Shown here: positions 26,095 to 34,512 of the stretch, in pieces
How the letters are laid out: every line of letters starts with the position of its first letter
Numbering within the stretch: position 1 is the first letter of the stretch
Assembly (NCBI RefSeq): GCF_001667505.1
Contig: NZ_LZHZ01000060.1
Span: 120,936-184,935, forward strand
DNA: 64,000 nucleotides
Direction: 5' to 3'
From: Mycobacterium sp. ACS1612
GTDB taxonomy: Bacteria > Actinomycetota > Actinomycetes > Mycobacteriales > Mycobacteriaceae
Notes under the pieces: model-generated
What the model saw: only the letters and a program-made list of their open reading frames with translations
Told to the model about the DNA's origin: nothing
Database searches by the model: none
Made by a program: the position numbers and the translations under genes

Positions 26095-27665
26095 ACGTCC
26101 CCACCCCCACCGTCGAATACGGCTTGCTGTCACCCATGCTGATCGTGCTCGGGGCGGCCGTGCTCGGAGTTCTGGTCGAGGCGTTCCTGCCCCGCCACCG
26201 GCGCTACGCCGCCCAGTTGGTGCTCAGCCTCGGCGGGCTGGCCGCCGCCTTCATCGCGGTCGTCGGACTCGCTCGCGATCTACGCGGCAGCACCGGACGT
26301 TCGGCCGTGATGGGTGCCATCGCGGTCGACGCCCCAACCCTGTTCCTTCAGGCCACCATCCTGCTGGTCGGTGTGCTCGGCATCCTGCTCATCGCCGAAC
26401 GGCGCAAACCCGCATCCGCAGACGACGAGATCAGCCCCGGCCTTGATGCGTTCACCCCGCAAGCGTCGGCGGTGGCGGGCAGCGTCGTGGAGAAACTGGC
26501 CACCAAGGCGGGCGTCATCCAGACCGAGGTCTTCCCGCTGACCATGTTCGCCATCGGCGGCATGCTGTTGTTCCCCGCCTCCGACGATCTGCTGACCATG
26601 TTCATCTCGCTCGAGGTGCTCTCGCTGCCGCTCTATCTGCTCTGCGGGCTGGCCCGCAGGCGGCGACTGCTTTCGCAGGAAGCGTCGGTCAAATACTTTC
26701 TGCTGGGCGCATTTTCGTCGGCGTTCTTCCTGTATGGCGCCGCGATGTTGTACGGCTACGCCGGCACACTGAACCTCGGCGGCATCGCCGACGCGGTGAC
26801 GGCGGGCACGGGCAAAACGTCGCTGGCGCTGCTCGGCACCGGGTTGCTGCTCGTCGGTGTGCTGTTCAAGGTCGGCGCCGTGCCGTTCCATTCGTGGATT
26901 CCCGACGTGTACCAGGGCGCACCGACCCCGATCACCGCGTTCATGGCGGCGGCGACGAAGATCGCGGCGTTCGGCGCGATGCTGCGCATCTTCTACATCG
27001 CGGTGCCCGGTCTGCACCAGGACTGGCGACCGGTGATGTGGGCGATCGCCATTCTCACCATGGTGGTCGGCACCGTGACGGCGGTGACGCAGAACGACGT
27101 CAAGCGCATGCTGGCGTATTCGGCTGTGGCACATACCGGTTTCATCCTGACCGGTGTCATCGCCCAGAACGAGGCAGGCGTGTCGTCGACGCTGTTCTAC
27201 CTGTTCGCCTACGGGTTCAGCACCGTCGGCGCGTTCGCGGTGGTCGGTTTGGTGCGCACCCCCGACGGCGACGAGGACACCGCGTTGGCGCGGTGGGCGG
27301 GCCTCGGCCGCCGGTATCCCGTTGTCGGCATTGTGTTTTCGCTGTTCCTACTGGCGTTCGCCGGCATCCCTCTGACGAGCGGGTTCGTCAGCAAGTTCGC
27401 GGTTTTCAAGGCCGCAGGCGAGGGCGGTGCAATTCCACTCGTCGTGATCGGCGTCATCGCCAGCGCCGTGGCCGCGTACTTCTATGTTCGGGTCATCGTG
27501 TTGATGTTCTTCACCGATCCGCCCGACGACGCGCCAATAGTGGTGGTGCCCAGCGTGTTGAGCACGGCGGTCGTCACCGTCACCGCGGCTGTCACCTTCG
27601 CCCTCGGCGCCCTGCCTCAGCCGCTGCTGGACCTGGCCAATACCGCCAACCAGTTCCTGCCGTAA
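26091..27665 (+). CDS. nuoN: NADH-quinone oxidoreductase subunit N
   Basis: A 524-residue antiporter-like subunit, last gene of the operon. FISLEVLSLPLYLLCGLARR and PFHSWIPDVYQGAPTPITAF are the conserved helix-5 and helix-7/8 regions. It carries a mycobacterial insertion of charged residues after the third helix. The ATG overlaps the nuoM stop. It is followed by a weak hairpin and then the unrelated crotonase gene. Confidence 0.97.
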   Translation: MNVPTPTVEYGLLSPMLIVLGAAVLGVLVEAFLPRHRRYAAQLVLSLGGLAAAFIAVVGLARDLRGSTGRSAVMGAIAVDAPTLFLQATILLVGVLGILLIAERRKPASADDEISPGLDAFTPQASAVAGSVVEKLATKAGVIQTEVFPLTMFAIGGMLLFPASDDLLTMFISLEVLSLPLYLLCGLARRRRLLSQEASVKYFLLGAFSSAFFLYGAAMLYGYAGTLNLGGIADAVTAGTGKTSLALLGTGLLLVGVLFKVGAVPFHSWIPDVYQGAPTPITAFMAAATKIAAFGAMLRIFYIAVPGLHQDWRPVMWAIAILTMVVGTVTAVTQNDVKRMLAYSAVAHTGFILTGVIAQNEAGVSSTLFYLFAYGFSTVGAFAVVGLVRTPDGDEDTALARWAGLGRRYPVVGIVFSLFLLAFAGIPLTSGFVSKFAVFKAAGEGGAIPLVVIGVIASAVAAYFYVRVIVLMFFTDPPDDAPIVVVPSVLSTAVVTVTAAVTFALGALPQPLLDLANTANQFLP

Positions 27666-27686
27666 CCCTCTCTCCTGCGGAGAAGA

Positions 27687-27714
27687 TTCCGCCAAAACGT
27701 CGCTCTCGGCGGAA
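27687..27714 (+). terminator. Possible terminator hairpin after nuoN
   Basis: TTCCGCC (27687-27693) and GGCGGAA (27708-27714) form a perfect 7-bp stem with a 14-base loop, 21 bases after the nuoN stop and just before the next gene. No T-run follows. It may end nuo transcription or only reduce read-through. Confidence 0.35.
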
Positions 27715-27722
27715 GGGGAGCC

Positions 27723-28496
27723 ATGACCGAACCGCTTGTCCTGACGGCTGACCACGGCGCGGTCAGGCTGCTGACGCTCAACCGACCCGGCGCCAGAAAC
27801 GCGCTGAGCCGCGATCTGATCAAGGCCACGTACACCGCGCTGACCGACGCCGATGCCGACGACTCGGTGCGCGCCGTGGTGCTGACGGGGTCGGATCCGG
27901 CGTTCTGCGCAGGCGTCGACCTCAAGGAGGCGCAGCGCGACGGACTGAAGTACTTCGAGGAGTTCCGATCACAGAGCTGCATCGCCGCGGTGGCCAACAT
28001 GCGCACGCCGATCATCGGAGCGATCAACGGGGCAACGTTCACCGGCGGGCTCGAGATGGCACTGGGCTGCGATTTCCTGGTGGCGTCCGAGCGGGCGGTG
28101 TTCGCCGATACGCATGCCCGCGTCGGCATCCTGCCCGGGGGTGGGATGACCGCACGGCTGCCCCAGGTCGTCGGGGTGGCGATGGCGCGGCGACTGTCGA
28201 TGACAGGTGAGGTGGTCGACGCTGCTCGCGCTGAGCGCATCGGGCTGGTGACCGAGGTGGTGCCGCACGGGCAGCTGCTCGAGCGGGCCCTGGAGTTGGC
28301 GACCCAGATCGCCGAGGTGCCGACACCAACCAAGTTGGGGCTCAAGGAGATCTACACGACCGGAGTGGCCGCGGTGGTCGACCCCGCTCTCGCCGCCGAA
28401 GCGGCGATCGCGTTCGCGCAGCACCGTGATTTCGACGGCCTCGGTGATACGTTCCGCGCCGTGACTGAGCGCAACAAGCGCCAGATCGACAGCTAG
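27723..28496 (+). CDS. Crotonase-fold enoyl-CoA hydratase-family protein
   Basis: A 257-residue crotonase. The oxyanion-hole elements FCAGVDLKEA and NGATFTGGLEMALGCDF are intact, so CoA-thioester binding is likely. The two glutamates used by classical enoyl-CoA hydratases appear replaced: the segment reads FADTHARVGILPG where an ELG/PEIL-type Glu is expected, and ARRLSMTG where the second is expected. It may therefore be an isomerase, hydrolase or other crotonase activity. It starts 9 bases after a hairpin that follows nuoN and overlaps the convergent gmd end by 4 bases. Confidence 0.85.
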   Translation: MTEPLVLTADHGAVRLLTLNRPGARNALSRDLIKATYTALTDADADDSVRAVVLTGSDPAFCAGVDLKEAQRDGLKYFEEFRSQSCIAAVANMRTPIIGAINGATFTGGLEMALGCDFLVASERAVFADTHARVGILPGGGMTARLPQVVGVAMARRLSMTGEVVDAARAERIGLVTEVVPHGQLLERALELATQIAEVPTPTKLGLKEIYTTGVAAVVDPALAAEAAIAFAQHRDFDGLGDTFRAVTERNKRQIDS

Positions 28497-29515
28497 CGCC
28501 TCAACGCGGCCACCGACTGCGCCGCGATGTCGCTTTCGACCATCAAAGCCACCAGTTCGACGAACGACATGCGCGGTTTCCAGCCCAACACCGACCGCGC
28601 CTTGGCTGCATCTCCGATCAGCACGTTGACGTCGGCGGGTCGAAGTTGCGCCGCGTCGACCCTGACATGGCGCGACCAATCGTCGACACCGATTACCGCG
28701 AACGCGACGTCGAGAAACTCAGCGACAGAATGGGCTTCGCCCGTAGCCAACACATAGTCGTCGGGCTTGTCCTGCTGCAGCATCAGGTGCATGGCCTCGA
28801 CATAGTCTCCCGCGAAGCCCCAATCACGTTGTGCCTGCAAATTTCCCAGCGAGATGGTGTCCTGTAGCCCCAGCGAGATTCGCGCCACTGCCTGGCTGAT
28901 CCGTCGAGTCACGAACTCCGTTCCGCGACGAGGTGATTCATGGTTGAACAACATCGCCGAGCTGGCGTGCATGCCGTAGGACTCGCGGTAGTTCACGGTC
29001 ATGTAGTGCCCGTACGCCTTCGCCGCGCCGTACGGTGACCGGGGATAGAACGGACTCGATTCCCGCAGCGGGGTCTCTTGGGCGTTGCCGAACATCTCGG
29101 CGCTCGACGCCTGGTAATAACGCACGTCGTGGCCCGACACCTGCTGGTAGAGCCGCACCGCCTCGAGCATGTTGAGCACACCGCCGCCGGTGACGTCGAA
29201 CGTCAGCCGCGGGTTTTGCCACGAGTACGCCACGAAGGTCACGGCTGCGAGGTTGTACACCTCGTCCGGCTGCGCGACGTGCATGGCCGACACCAGGCTG
29301 GACATGTCGAGCAGATCACCGTGCAGGATGTGGACTTCCGGAAATTCGGCGCGAAGACCCGGTTCTTTCGGATTGTTCTGGCCGCGGACCAGGCCGTACA
29401 CCTGGTAGCCCTTGCTCAACAGCAACTCGGTCAGGTACCCGCCGTCCTGCCCGGTGATACCGGTGATCAGCGCTCTTCTGCCGGAGGCAGCGTTCCCTTG
29501 GTACCGTCCACCCAC
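28493..29515 (-). CDS. gmd: GDP-mannose 4,6-dehydratase
   Basis: A 340-residue extended short-chain dehydrogenase that converts GDP-mannose to GDP-4-keto-6-deoxymannose, a precursor of deoxyhexoses used in glycolipids. TGITGQDGGYLTELLLSKGY is the NAD(P)-binding start, SSAEMFG provides the catalytic Ser/Thr-Glu region, and SPYGAAKAYGHYMTVNYRES the Tyr-Lys pair. The start is GTG. It stands alone rather than in a glycolipid locus and converges with the crotonase gene. Confidence 0.9.
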   Translation of the reverse strand: MGGRYQGNAASGRRALITGITGQDGGYLTELLLSKGYQVYGLVRGQNNPKEPGLRAEFPEVHILHGDLLDMSSLVSAMHVAQPDEVYNLAAVTFVAYSWQNPRLTFDVTGGGVLNMLEAVRLYQQVSGHDVRYYQASSAEMFGNAQETPLRESSPFYPRSPYGAAKAYGHYMTVNYRESYGMHASSAMLFNHESPRRGTEFVTRRISQAVARISLGLQDTISLGNLQAQRDWGFAGDYVEAMHLMLQQDKPDDYVLATGEAHSVAEFLDVAFAVIGVDDWSRHVRVDAAQLRPADVNVLIGDAAKARSVLGWKPRMSFVELVALMVESDIAAQSVAALRR

Positions 29516-29603
29516 CCTGCATGCCCCCTCGCCCCATACTTTGATGCAGATTGTCCGTCATACTACGCACATGAAGTTCGCTAGTGTGTGGCTTTGCAAA
29601 TGC

Positions 29604-29619
29604 TGTGTGAATGTTCACA
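29604..29619. promoter_or_regulatory. CRP-like palindrome upstream of gmd
   Basis: TGTGT-N6-TCACA, one mismatch from the Crp consensus, with a perfect inner TGTGAA/TTCACA pair (29606-29611 and 29614-29619). It lies about 90 bases before the gmd start in a low-GC gap (29516-29748) that contains no gene. Only the spacing and symmetry support it. Confidence 0.35.
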
Positions 29620-29748
29620 AAGTGCTGTGCGTCTGAACGTAGATTCTCGACGTGCGAATTCGACCGATCGATGCCGGTTTCGATCCGTGCAAAGCGAACG
29701 AATATTCCAGGCAGCGAAAATTATGCCGATTAGCTGTGGGCTACGACT

Positions 29749-30423
29749 TCAGCCCCGGAGCAACCTGAACTCGACGGTCCGCCTGCCGTCGAACTCGGGA
29801 CGCGGCGTTGTCGTCATGTCCACCTGTGCGCGCGCCTGCTCCAGCACCGGCGTCGCGGGATCGAGCACCGACAGGTACACGTCGTGGGCCGCGAGCGACG
29901 TGACGGCGCGCTCGAAACAGTCGTCGTCGATCACCTCGGCATGGGTCACCTCTGGGCCAATCTCGAACAGCCACCGAGGCGGGTCGCCCAACGAATCATA
30001 AGCCGCCGCAACGGCGTTCGAGAACTCAATGTGGTCGCGCCGGTTCGGCTGCCCCGGCCCCCACTCCGGACCGCCGTAGATCGTCAGCGCCACGTCGGGC
30101 CGCAGCATGCCGATCGTGTCGGCGATCTTCGCACGCAATTCCGGCGTATTGCGGATCCGACCGTCGGGAAAGTCCCAGAACTGCACGTCGTCGACGCCGA
30201 CGATGGCGGCCGACCGGCGCTGCTCCATCTCCCTCAGCGGCCCCGCCTGCTCGGGCGGCATGCCCTCGATGCCCTTTTCGCCCCGGCACGCCAGTGCGTA
30301 ATGCACTGTCTTGCCCTGCGCCGTCCATTTCGCAATCGCCGCGGCGCAGTCGTACTCGACGTCGTCGGGATGGGGCACGAGCACCAGTGCGGTCCGCCAG
30401 TCGGTTGGGAAGGTCTCCAGCAT
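29749..30423 (-). CDS. PIG-L (LmbE-like) deacetylase
   Basis: A 224-residue zinc deacetylase-fold protein. VPHPDDVEYDC near residue 17 is the defining metal and catalytic motif, and the later RRDHIEFSNAV supplies another metal His. Relatives deacetylate N-acetylglucosamine groups (for example in mycothiol synthesis), but this copy is shorter than MshB, and its substrate is open. It lies 6 bases downstream of the TetR gene and is probably in one transcript with it. Confidence 0.85.
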   Translation of the reverse strand: MLETFPTDWRTALVLVPHPDDVEYDCAAAIAKWTAQGKTVHYALACRGEKGIEGMPPEQAGPLREMEQRRSAAIVGVDDVQFWDFPDGRIRNTPELRAKIADTIGMLRPDVALTIYGGPEWGPGQPNRRDHIEFSNAVAAAYDSLGDPPRWLFEIGPEVTHAEVIDDDCFERAVTSLAAHDVYLSVLDPATPVLEQARAQVDMTTTPRPEFDGRRTVEFRLLRG

Positions 30424-30429
30424 CGTTTT

Positions 30430-31026
30430 CTAGGCCACTACGCCGTGCACCACGATTGCGGTCGTCTGCGCGACCCATTCCTCACCGAGCGGTTCGTCGG
30501 GCATCAGCAGCACACGCAACAGCGTAGCGCCGCCGATCACCTCCACCAGGCGGTCCGGATCGACGTCGGCGTGTACCTCGCCCCGCCGCACGGCGTCGGC
30601 CAGTCGGGTTCGCACGGCGACGAAGACGTCGGTGAAGCGGCTCATCACCCGCGCGTTGAGGTCGGCATCGGCGGCCATGTCGGCGATCAACCCGGGCAGC
30701 GCGGCGCGCACAAGGGCACTGGTGAACACGTCGCGGGCGGCGGCGATCATGGCGTGGATGTCGGCGGCGATGTCGCCCGGCGGCGTCTCGATCGCAGTCG
30801 GCGCGGCCGGAAACGCGGCCTCGTGCACCAATTCGGCCTTACTCGACCAGCGCCGGTACAGCGCGGTCTTGGTGGTCCCGGCGCGCTCGGCCACCGCAGC
30901 CATGGTCAGGTTCGAATATCCGATTTCCACAAGCAGATCCGCCGCGGCACGCAGAATGGCAGCGTCGATGCGCGCATCCCGTGGCCGCCCGCGGCTCTTG
31001 TCAACCGAAGGCGGGTCTGCTTTCAT
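30430..31026 (-). CDS. TetR/AcrR-family transcriptional regulator
   Basis: A 198-residue repressor. After a basic start (SRGRPRDARID), the helix-turn-helix runs through ILRAAADLLVEIGYSNLTM and TTKTALYRRWSSKAEL. The C-terminal half resembles the TetR_C type with a DPDRLVEVIGGATLLRVLL helix. The ATG at 31026 matches the family start and is 43 bases from the divergent phosphotransferase gene, so the two share a promoter region. It probably represses itself, the PIG-L gene and the divergent operon. Confidence 0.85.
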   Translation of the reverse strand: MKADPPSVDKSRGRPRDARIDAAILRAAADLLVEIGYSNLTMAAVAERAGTTKTALYRRWSSKAELVHEAAFPAAPTAIETPPGDIAADIHAMIAAARDVFTSALVRAALPGLIADMAADADLNARVMSRFTDVFVAVRTRLADAVRRGEVHADVDPDRLVEVIGGATLLRVLLMPDEPLGEEWVAQTTAIVVHGVVA

Positions 31027-31069
31027 AACGCTACCCACCGTATCGTAATTATCGGCCGAAGGAAGAACT
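31027..31069. promoter_or_regulatory. Short divergent promoter region
   Basis: Only 43 bases separate the TetR and phosphotransferase starts. TATCGT (reading +) and TACGAT (reading -) both fit TANNNT in the same AT-rich core around 31040-31050, so both messages may be nearly leaderless and controlled by one bound TetR dimer. No clear long palindrome is seen. Confidence 0.35.
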
Positions 31070-32188
31070 GTGGCTACTGAACCGGCTGTCGAAGATGTCA
31101 GCCGCCTTGAACACTCGAGTCGTGACCTGAGCGCCCTGCCCGAGGTGATGTCGGACTGGTTGGCGACCGTGATGCCTGGCGGTGTCAGGCCTGAGATCAC
31201 CGTCGAAAGCGGTGTCGACTCCAACGGCATGTCGTCGGAGACGATCATCCTGACCGGCCGCTGGGACGGCAATGAACAGAAGTGGGTGGCGCGGGTGGCG
31301 CCGACCGCGCGAGACGTGCCGGTGTTCTCGTCATACCGGATGGACCACCAGTTCGACGTGATCCGGCTTGTCGGCGAGAAGACCGACGTGCCGGTCCCCC
31401 GCGTGCGCTGGCTCGAACCGACAGGAGCGGTGTTCGGCACACCGTTCTTCCTGATGGACTACGTCGAGGGTCAGGTGCCGCCGGATGTCATGCCGTACAC
31501 GTTCGGCAACAACTGGTTCGCCGACTCCCCCGCCGAGCGTCGGCGTGAACTGCAGGACAGCACCGTCGAGGTGATCGCCAAACTCCACTCGATTCCCGAG
31601 CCCGAGAAGACATTCGACTTCCTCGACGACGGCAGTGAGCCGAATGCGTTGCGGCGCAATCTCAATTGGCTGCAGTCCTGGTATCAGTTCGCCGTTCCCG
31701 ACATCGGCCGCTCGGAACTGCTCGAACGTGCGCTGGACTGGTTGGAGACGAACTGGCCCGCCGAGGTCGCCGCCAAGGACCCGGTGCTGGTGTGGGGCGA
31801 CTCCCGCGTCGGCAACGTGCTCTACCGGGATTTCCGGCCAGTTGCGGTGTTGGACTGGGAGATGGCGGTGCTCGGTCCGCGGGAGATGGACGTCGCGTGG
31901 ATCATCTTCGCCCACATGGTCTTTCAAGAGCTGGCCGGCTTGGCTGGATTGCCAGGGCTGCCGGATTTCATGCGCGAGGAAGACGTCAAGGCGACGTACG
32001 CCGAGTTGGCCGGTGTCGAGTTGGGCGACCTGCACTGGTTCTACGTGTACTCCGGTGTGATCTGGGCGTGTGTGTTCATGCGGACCAGTGCTCGGCGGGT
32101 GCGGTTCGGCGAGATCGAGAAACCCGACGACGTGGAATCGTTGTTCTACCACGGCTCGGTGCTCAAGCGGCTGATCGGAGAGGCGTAA
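31070..32188 (+). CDS. Aminoglycoside-phosphotransferase-fold protein
   Basis: A 372-residue kinase-fold protein. LVWGDSRVGNVLY is the catalytic loop (His of HGD replaced by Trp), and AVLDWEMAVLGPREMDVAW the metal-binding segment. Mycobacterial proteins of this kind are related to the ACAD10/11 kinase and probably act on hydroxyacyl-CoAs or similar lipophilic substrates. It starts at GTG after GAAGGAAG and overlaps the next gene by one base. Confidence 0.8.
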   Translation: MATEPAVEDVSRLEHSSRDLSALPEVMSDWLATVMPGGVRPEITVESGVDSNGMSSETIILTGRWDGNEQKWVARVAPTARDVPVFSSYRMDHQFDVIRLVGEKTDVPVPRVRWLEPTGAVFGTPFFLMDYVEGQVPPDVMPYTFGNNWFADSPAERRRELQDSTVEVIAKLHSIPEPEKTFDFLDDGSEPNALRRNLNWLQSWYQFAVPDIGRSELLERALDWLETNWPAEVAAKDPVLVWGDSRVGNVLYRDFRPVAVLDWEMAVLGPREMDVAWIIFAHMVFQELAGLAGLPGLPDFMREEDVKATYAELAGVELGDLHWFYVYSGVIWACVFMRTSARRVRFGEIEKPDDVESLFYHGSVLKRLIGEA

Positions 32189-33330
32189 TGCTCGGCCCCA
32201 TGGACGAATTCCCGGTGCACCAGGTCCCGCGGCCGATCGCCTGGCCCGGGTCCAGTGACCGCAACTTCTACGACCGCTCGTATTTCAACGCACACGACCG
32301 CACCGGCGACATCTTCGTGATCTCGGGCATCGGCTACTACCCGAATCTCGGGGTGAAAGACGCGTTCCTCCTGGTTGCCCGCCGCGGAGGCGGCAGGTTC
32401 GGCGGAAGCGGCGACGAGCAGACCGCTGTGCACCTCAGTGGCGCCATCGACCAGGACCGGCTGCGCCAGCACGTCGGCAACTATCGCGTCGAGGTCGTCG
32501 AGCCGCTGCACAAGCTTCGCATCGTGCTCGACGAAACCGAAGGCATCGCTGCGGATTTGACGTGGGAGGGACTGTTCGACGTCGTGCAGGAGCAACCCCA
32601 CATCATGCGGCGCGGCAACCGCGTCACACTCGATGCGCAGCGTTTCGCCCAGGTGGGCGCGTGGAGCGGTCAGCTGGCGATCGACGGCCACGAGATCGCC
32701 GTCGACCCCTCCCGCTGGATCGGGACCCGCGACCGGTCCTGGGGTATCCGGCCGATCGGCGAGGCCGAGCCGCCGGGCCGCCCCGATGATCCGCCCTTCG
32801 AGGGCATGTGGTGGTTGTACGTGCCGATGGCGTTCGACGACTTCGGCATCGTCGTGATCATGCAGGAGGACCACCTGGGCTTCCGGTCGCTCAACGACTG
32901 CACGCGCATCTGGAAGGACGGCCGCGTCGAGCAACTCGGCTGGCCCCGGGTCAAGATCCACTACCGCTCCGGCACCCGCATCCCCACCGGTGCGACCATC
33001 GACGCGACCGCATTCGACGGCACCCCAGTACATTTCGACGTCGAGTCCAAGCTGCCGGTGCCGATCCATGTCGGCGGCGGATACGGCGGCGACTCGGACT
33101 GGCTGCACGGCATGTGGAAGGGTGAGAACTTCACCGAGCGTCTCACCTACGACATGACCGACCCGGCCATCGTCGGGCGCGCGGGTTTCGGCGTGATCGA
33201 CCATGTCGGCCGCGCGGTGTGCCGGGATGCCGACGGCGTCGAGCGTGAGGGCTGGGGGCTGTTCGAGCACGGCGCGCTCGGCAGGCACGACCCGTCCGGA
33301 TTCTCCGACTGGCTGACCGTCGCGCCGTAA
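32188..33330 (+). CDS. Conserved hypothetical protein, beta-rich (DUF7064/7065-like)
   Basis: A 380-residue protein of unknown function. The composition (many Gly, Trp, Asp and His in short strands such as HPFEGM-type WWLYVPMAFDDFG and EDHLGFRSLNDCTRIW) points to a beta-sandwich or lipocalin-like fold, broadly reminiscent of AttH/CrtC-type proteins. No signal peptide, membrane helix or catalytic motif can be named. It is translationally coupled to the preceding kinase-fold gene, an arrangement I recognise in actinobacteria, so the two probably act on the same lipid-like substrate. The DUF assignment is tentative. Confidence 0.7.
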   Translation: MLGPMDEFPVHQVPRPIAWPGSSDRNFYDRSYFNAHDRTGDIFVISGIGYYPNLGVKDAFLLVARRGGGRFGGSGDEQTAVHLSGAIDQDRLRQHVGNYRVEVVEPLHKLRIVLDETEGIAADLTWEGLFDVVQEQPHIMRRGNRVTLDAQRFAQVGAWSGQLAIDGHEIAVDPSRWIGTRDRSWGIRPIGEAEPPGRPDDPPFEGMWWLYVPMAFDDFGIVVIMQEDHLGFRSLNDCTRIWKDGRVEQLGWPRVKIHYRSGTRIPTGATIDATAFDGTPVHFDVESKLPVPIHVGGGYGGDSDWLHGMWKGENFTERLTYDMTDPAIVGRAGFGVIDHVGRAVCRDADGVEREGWGLFEHGALGRHDPSGFSDWLTVAP

Positions 33331-33349
33331 CTCCCCCTGTGCGCGCCGG

Positions 33350-33715
33350 TTAGGTGACCCCGACCAACGCCGCCGCGGCGATCGTCTCGACCAGGAAGTA
33401 GAACCAATTCGGATAGAACGCCGTCCGGTCGCCCAACGCCGCGGCGGCGAGTCGGCCGAACGCCATGCCCGCCAACGCCGCCGCCACCGTGAGTAGGATG
33501 CCTTTCCGCACTTCACCGTCCGCGACGACGGCATACGCCAGCACCGCCGCGATCGCCAGCCCGAAACCGCCGTAGACCGCGCGCACCTCCGACCGCGACG
33601 CGGACTCCCCCAGCGTGATCCCGAACGGACGCACCAACGCGACGGGCGCGGCAAGCGCATAGAGGCCCATGCCGACGAAGAACACGGCGATGACGCCGAT
33701 GACCGCGACCGTCAC
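33350..33715 (-). CDS. Small four-helix membrane protein (DUF4345-like)
   Basis: A 121-residue integral membrane protein with four hydrophobic segments (about residues 3-25, 45-65, 70-92 and 102-120) and short loops; the EVRAVYGGFGL stretch in the second segment is typical of DUF4345 proteins. GTG start. It is divergent from the AraC-type regulator 35 bases away, which may control it. Function unknown. Confidence 0.7.
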   Translation of the reverse strand: MTVAVIGVIAVFFVGMGLYALAAPVALVRPFGITLGESASRSEVRAVYGGFGLAIAAVLAYAVVADGEVRKGILLTVAAALAGMAFGRLAAAALGDRTAFYPNWFYFLVETIAAAALVGVT

Positions 33716-33750
33716 GGTAACCTCCTGACAAGTTGACGTAGGAGGCCAGC

Positions 33751-34512
33751 ATGACGGCAGACGTCACCCCTGCGCTTCCACAAACCTGCTATCCGTCGGT
33801 GTGGCTGTGGCCCGGCCACGCGCTGTACGCCGGTCCGTCCCTCAACCCCTCGCCGCACTCCGGGTCGGTGTGGTGCCTGGCTGTCGGCATCGGCGGCCCG
33901 CTGACGGTCGCGACGGCGGACGGCGTCACGCGCGACGTCCGCAGCGCGCTGATCCCGCCGCGGTTGACGCACCAACTCACCTGCCACGGCACCGGTTTGG
34001 TGTCCTGCTATCTGGAACCGACATCCGAGCGCGCCGACGCGGGCCGTCATAAGTTCCGCCAGTGGCAACACCTGATCGGCGTCGGTCACGTCGACGAAGA
34101 ACGCCTGCAGTTCGCCCCGGTCGACGACGACAGTGCTTCGCACTGGCTCGATTTGGCCGCACCGGCGACGCGGCGGCAGATCGATGCGCGCATCGCGCGG
34201 GCGGCGGCCAGAATTCGCGCCGAACTCTCGGCGGCGATTCCGATCGCCGACTTGGCCGCCGAGGCCGGGCTCTCGGAGTCACGGTTTCTGCACCTGTTCC
34301 GCGACGAGCTCGGCACCAGTGTGCGCCGCTATCGGCTGTGGGTCCGGTTGACGCATGCGGGCGCGGCCATCGCGGCGGGTGACAACCTCACCACGGCGGC
34401 GATGAAGGCGGGGTTCGCCAGCCCGTCGCACCTCGCAGACAGGTTCAAGTCGACGTTCGGTTTATCGGCTACCCAACTGCTCGGGACCGGTCTGCAGCTG
34501 CGGACCCGATAG
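33751..34512 (+). CDS. AraC-family transcriptional regulator
   Basis: A 253-residue regulator. The N-terminal half is a cupin-like sensor (LTVATADGVTRDVRSALIPP), and the C-terminal 100 residues hold two helix-turn-helix motifs: IPIADLAAEAGLSESRFLHL and TTAAMKAGFASPSHLADRFK. The ATG follows GTAGGAGG. It is divergent from the small membrane protein gene and its end overlaps the convergent monooxygenase gene by about 44 bases. The inducer is unknown; the BVMO operon is a possible target. Confidence 0.85.
   Translation: MTADVTPALPQTCYPSVWLWPGHALYAGPSLNPSPHSGSVWCLAVGIGGPLTVATADGVTRDVRSALIPPRLTHQLTCHGTGLVSCYLEPTSERADAGRHKFRQWQHLIGVGHVDEERLQFAPVDDDSASHWLDLAAPATRRQIDARIARAAARIRAELSAAIPIADLAAEAGLSESRFLHLFRDELGTSVRRYRLWVRLTHAGAAIAAGDNLTTAAMKAGFASPSHLADRFKSTFGLSATQLLGTGLQLRTR

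Noticed and set aside
29078..29584. Open frame on the + strand opposite gmd
   Set aside because: gmd has complete dehydratase motifs; the + strand product shows none and has no ribosome site.
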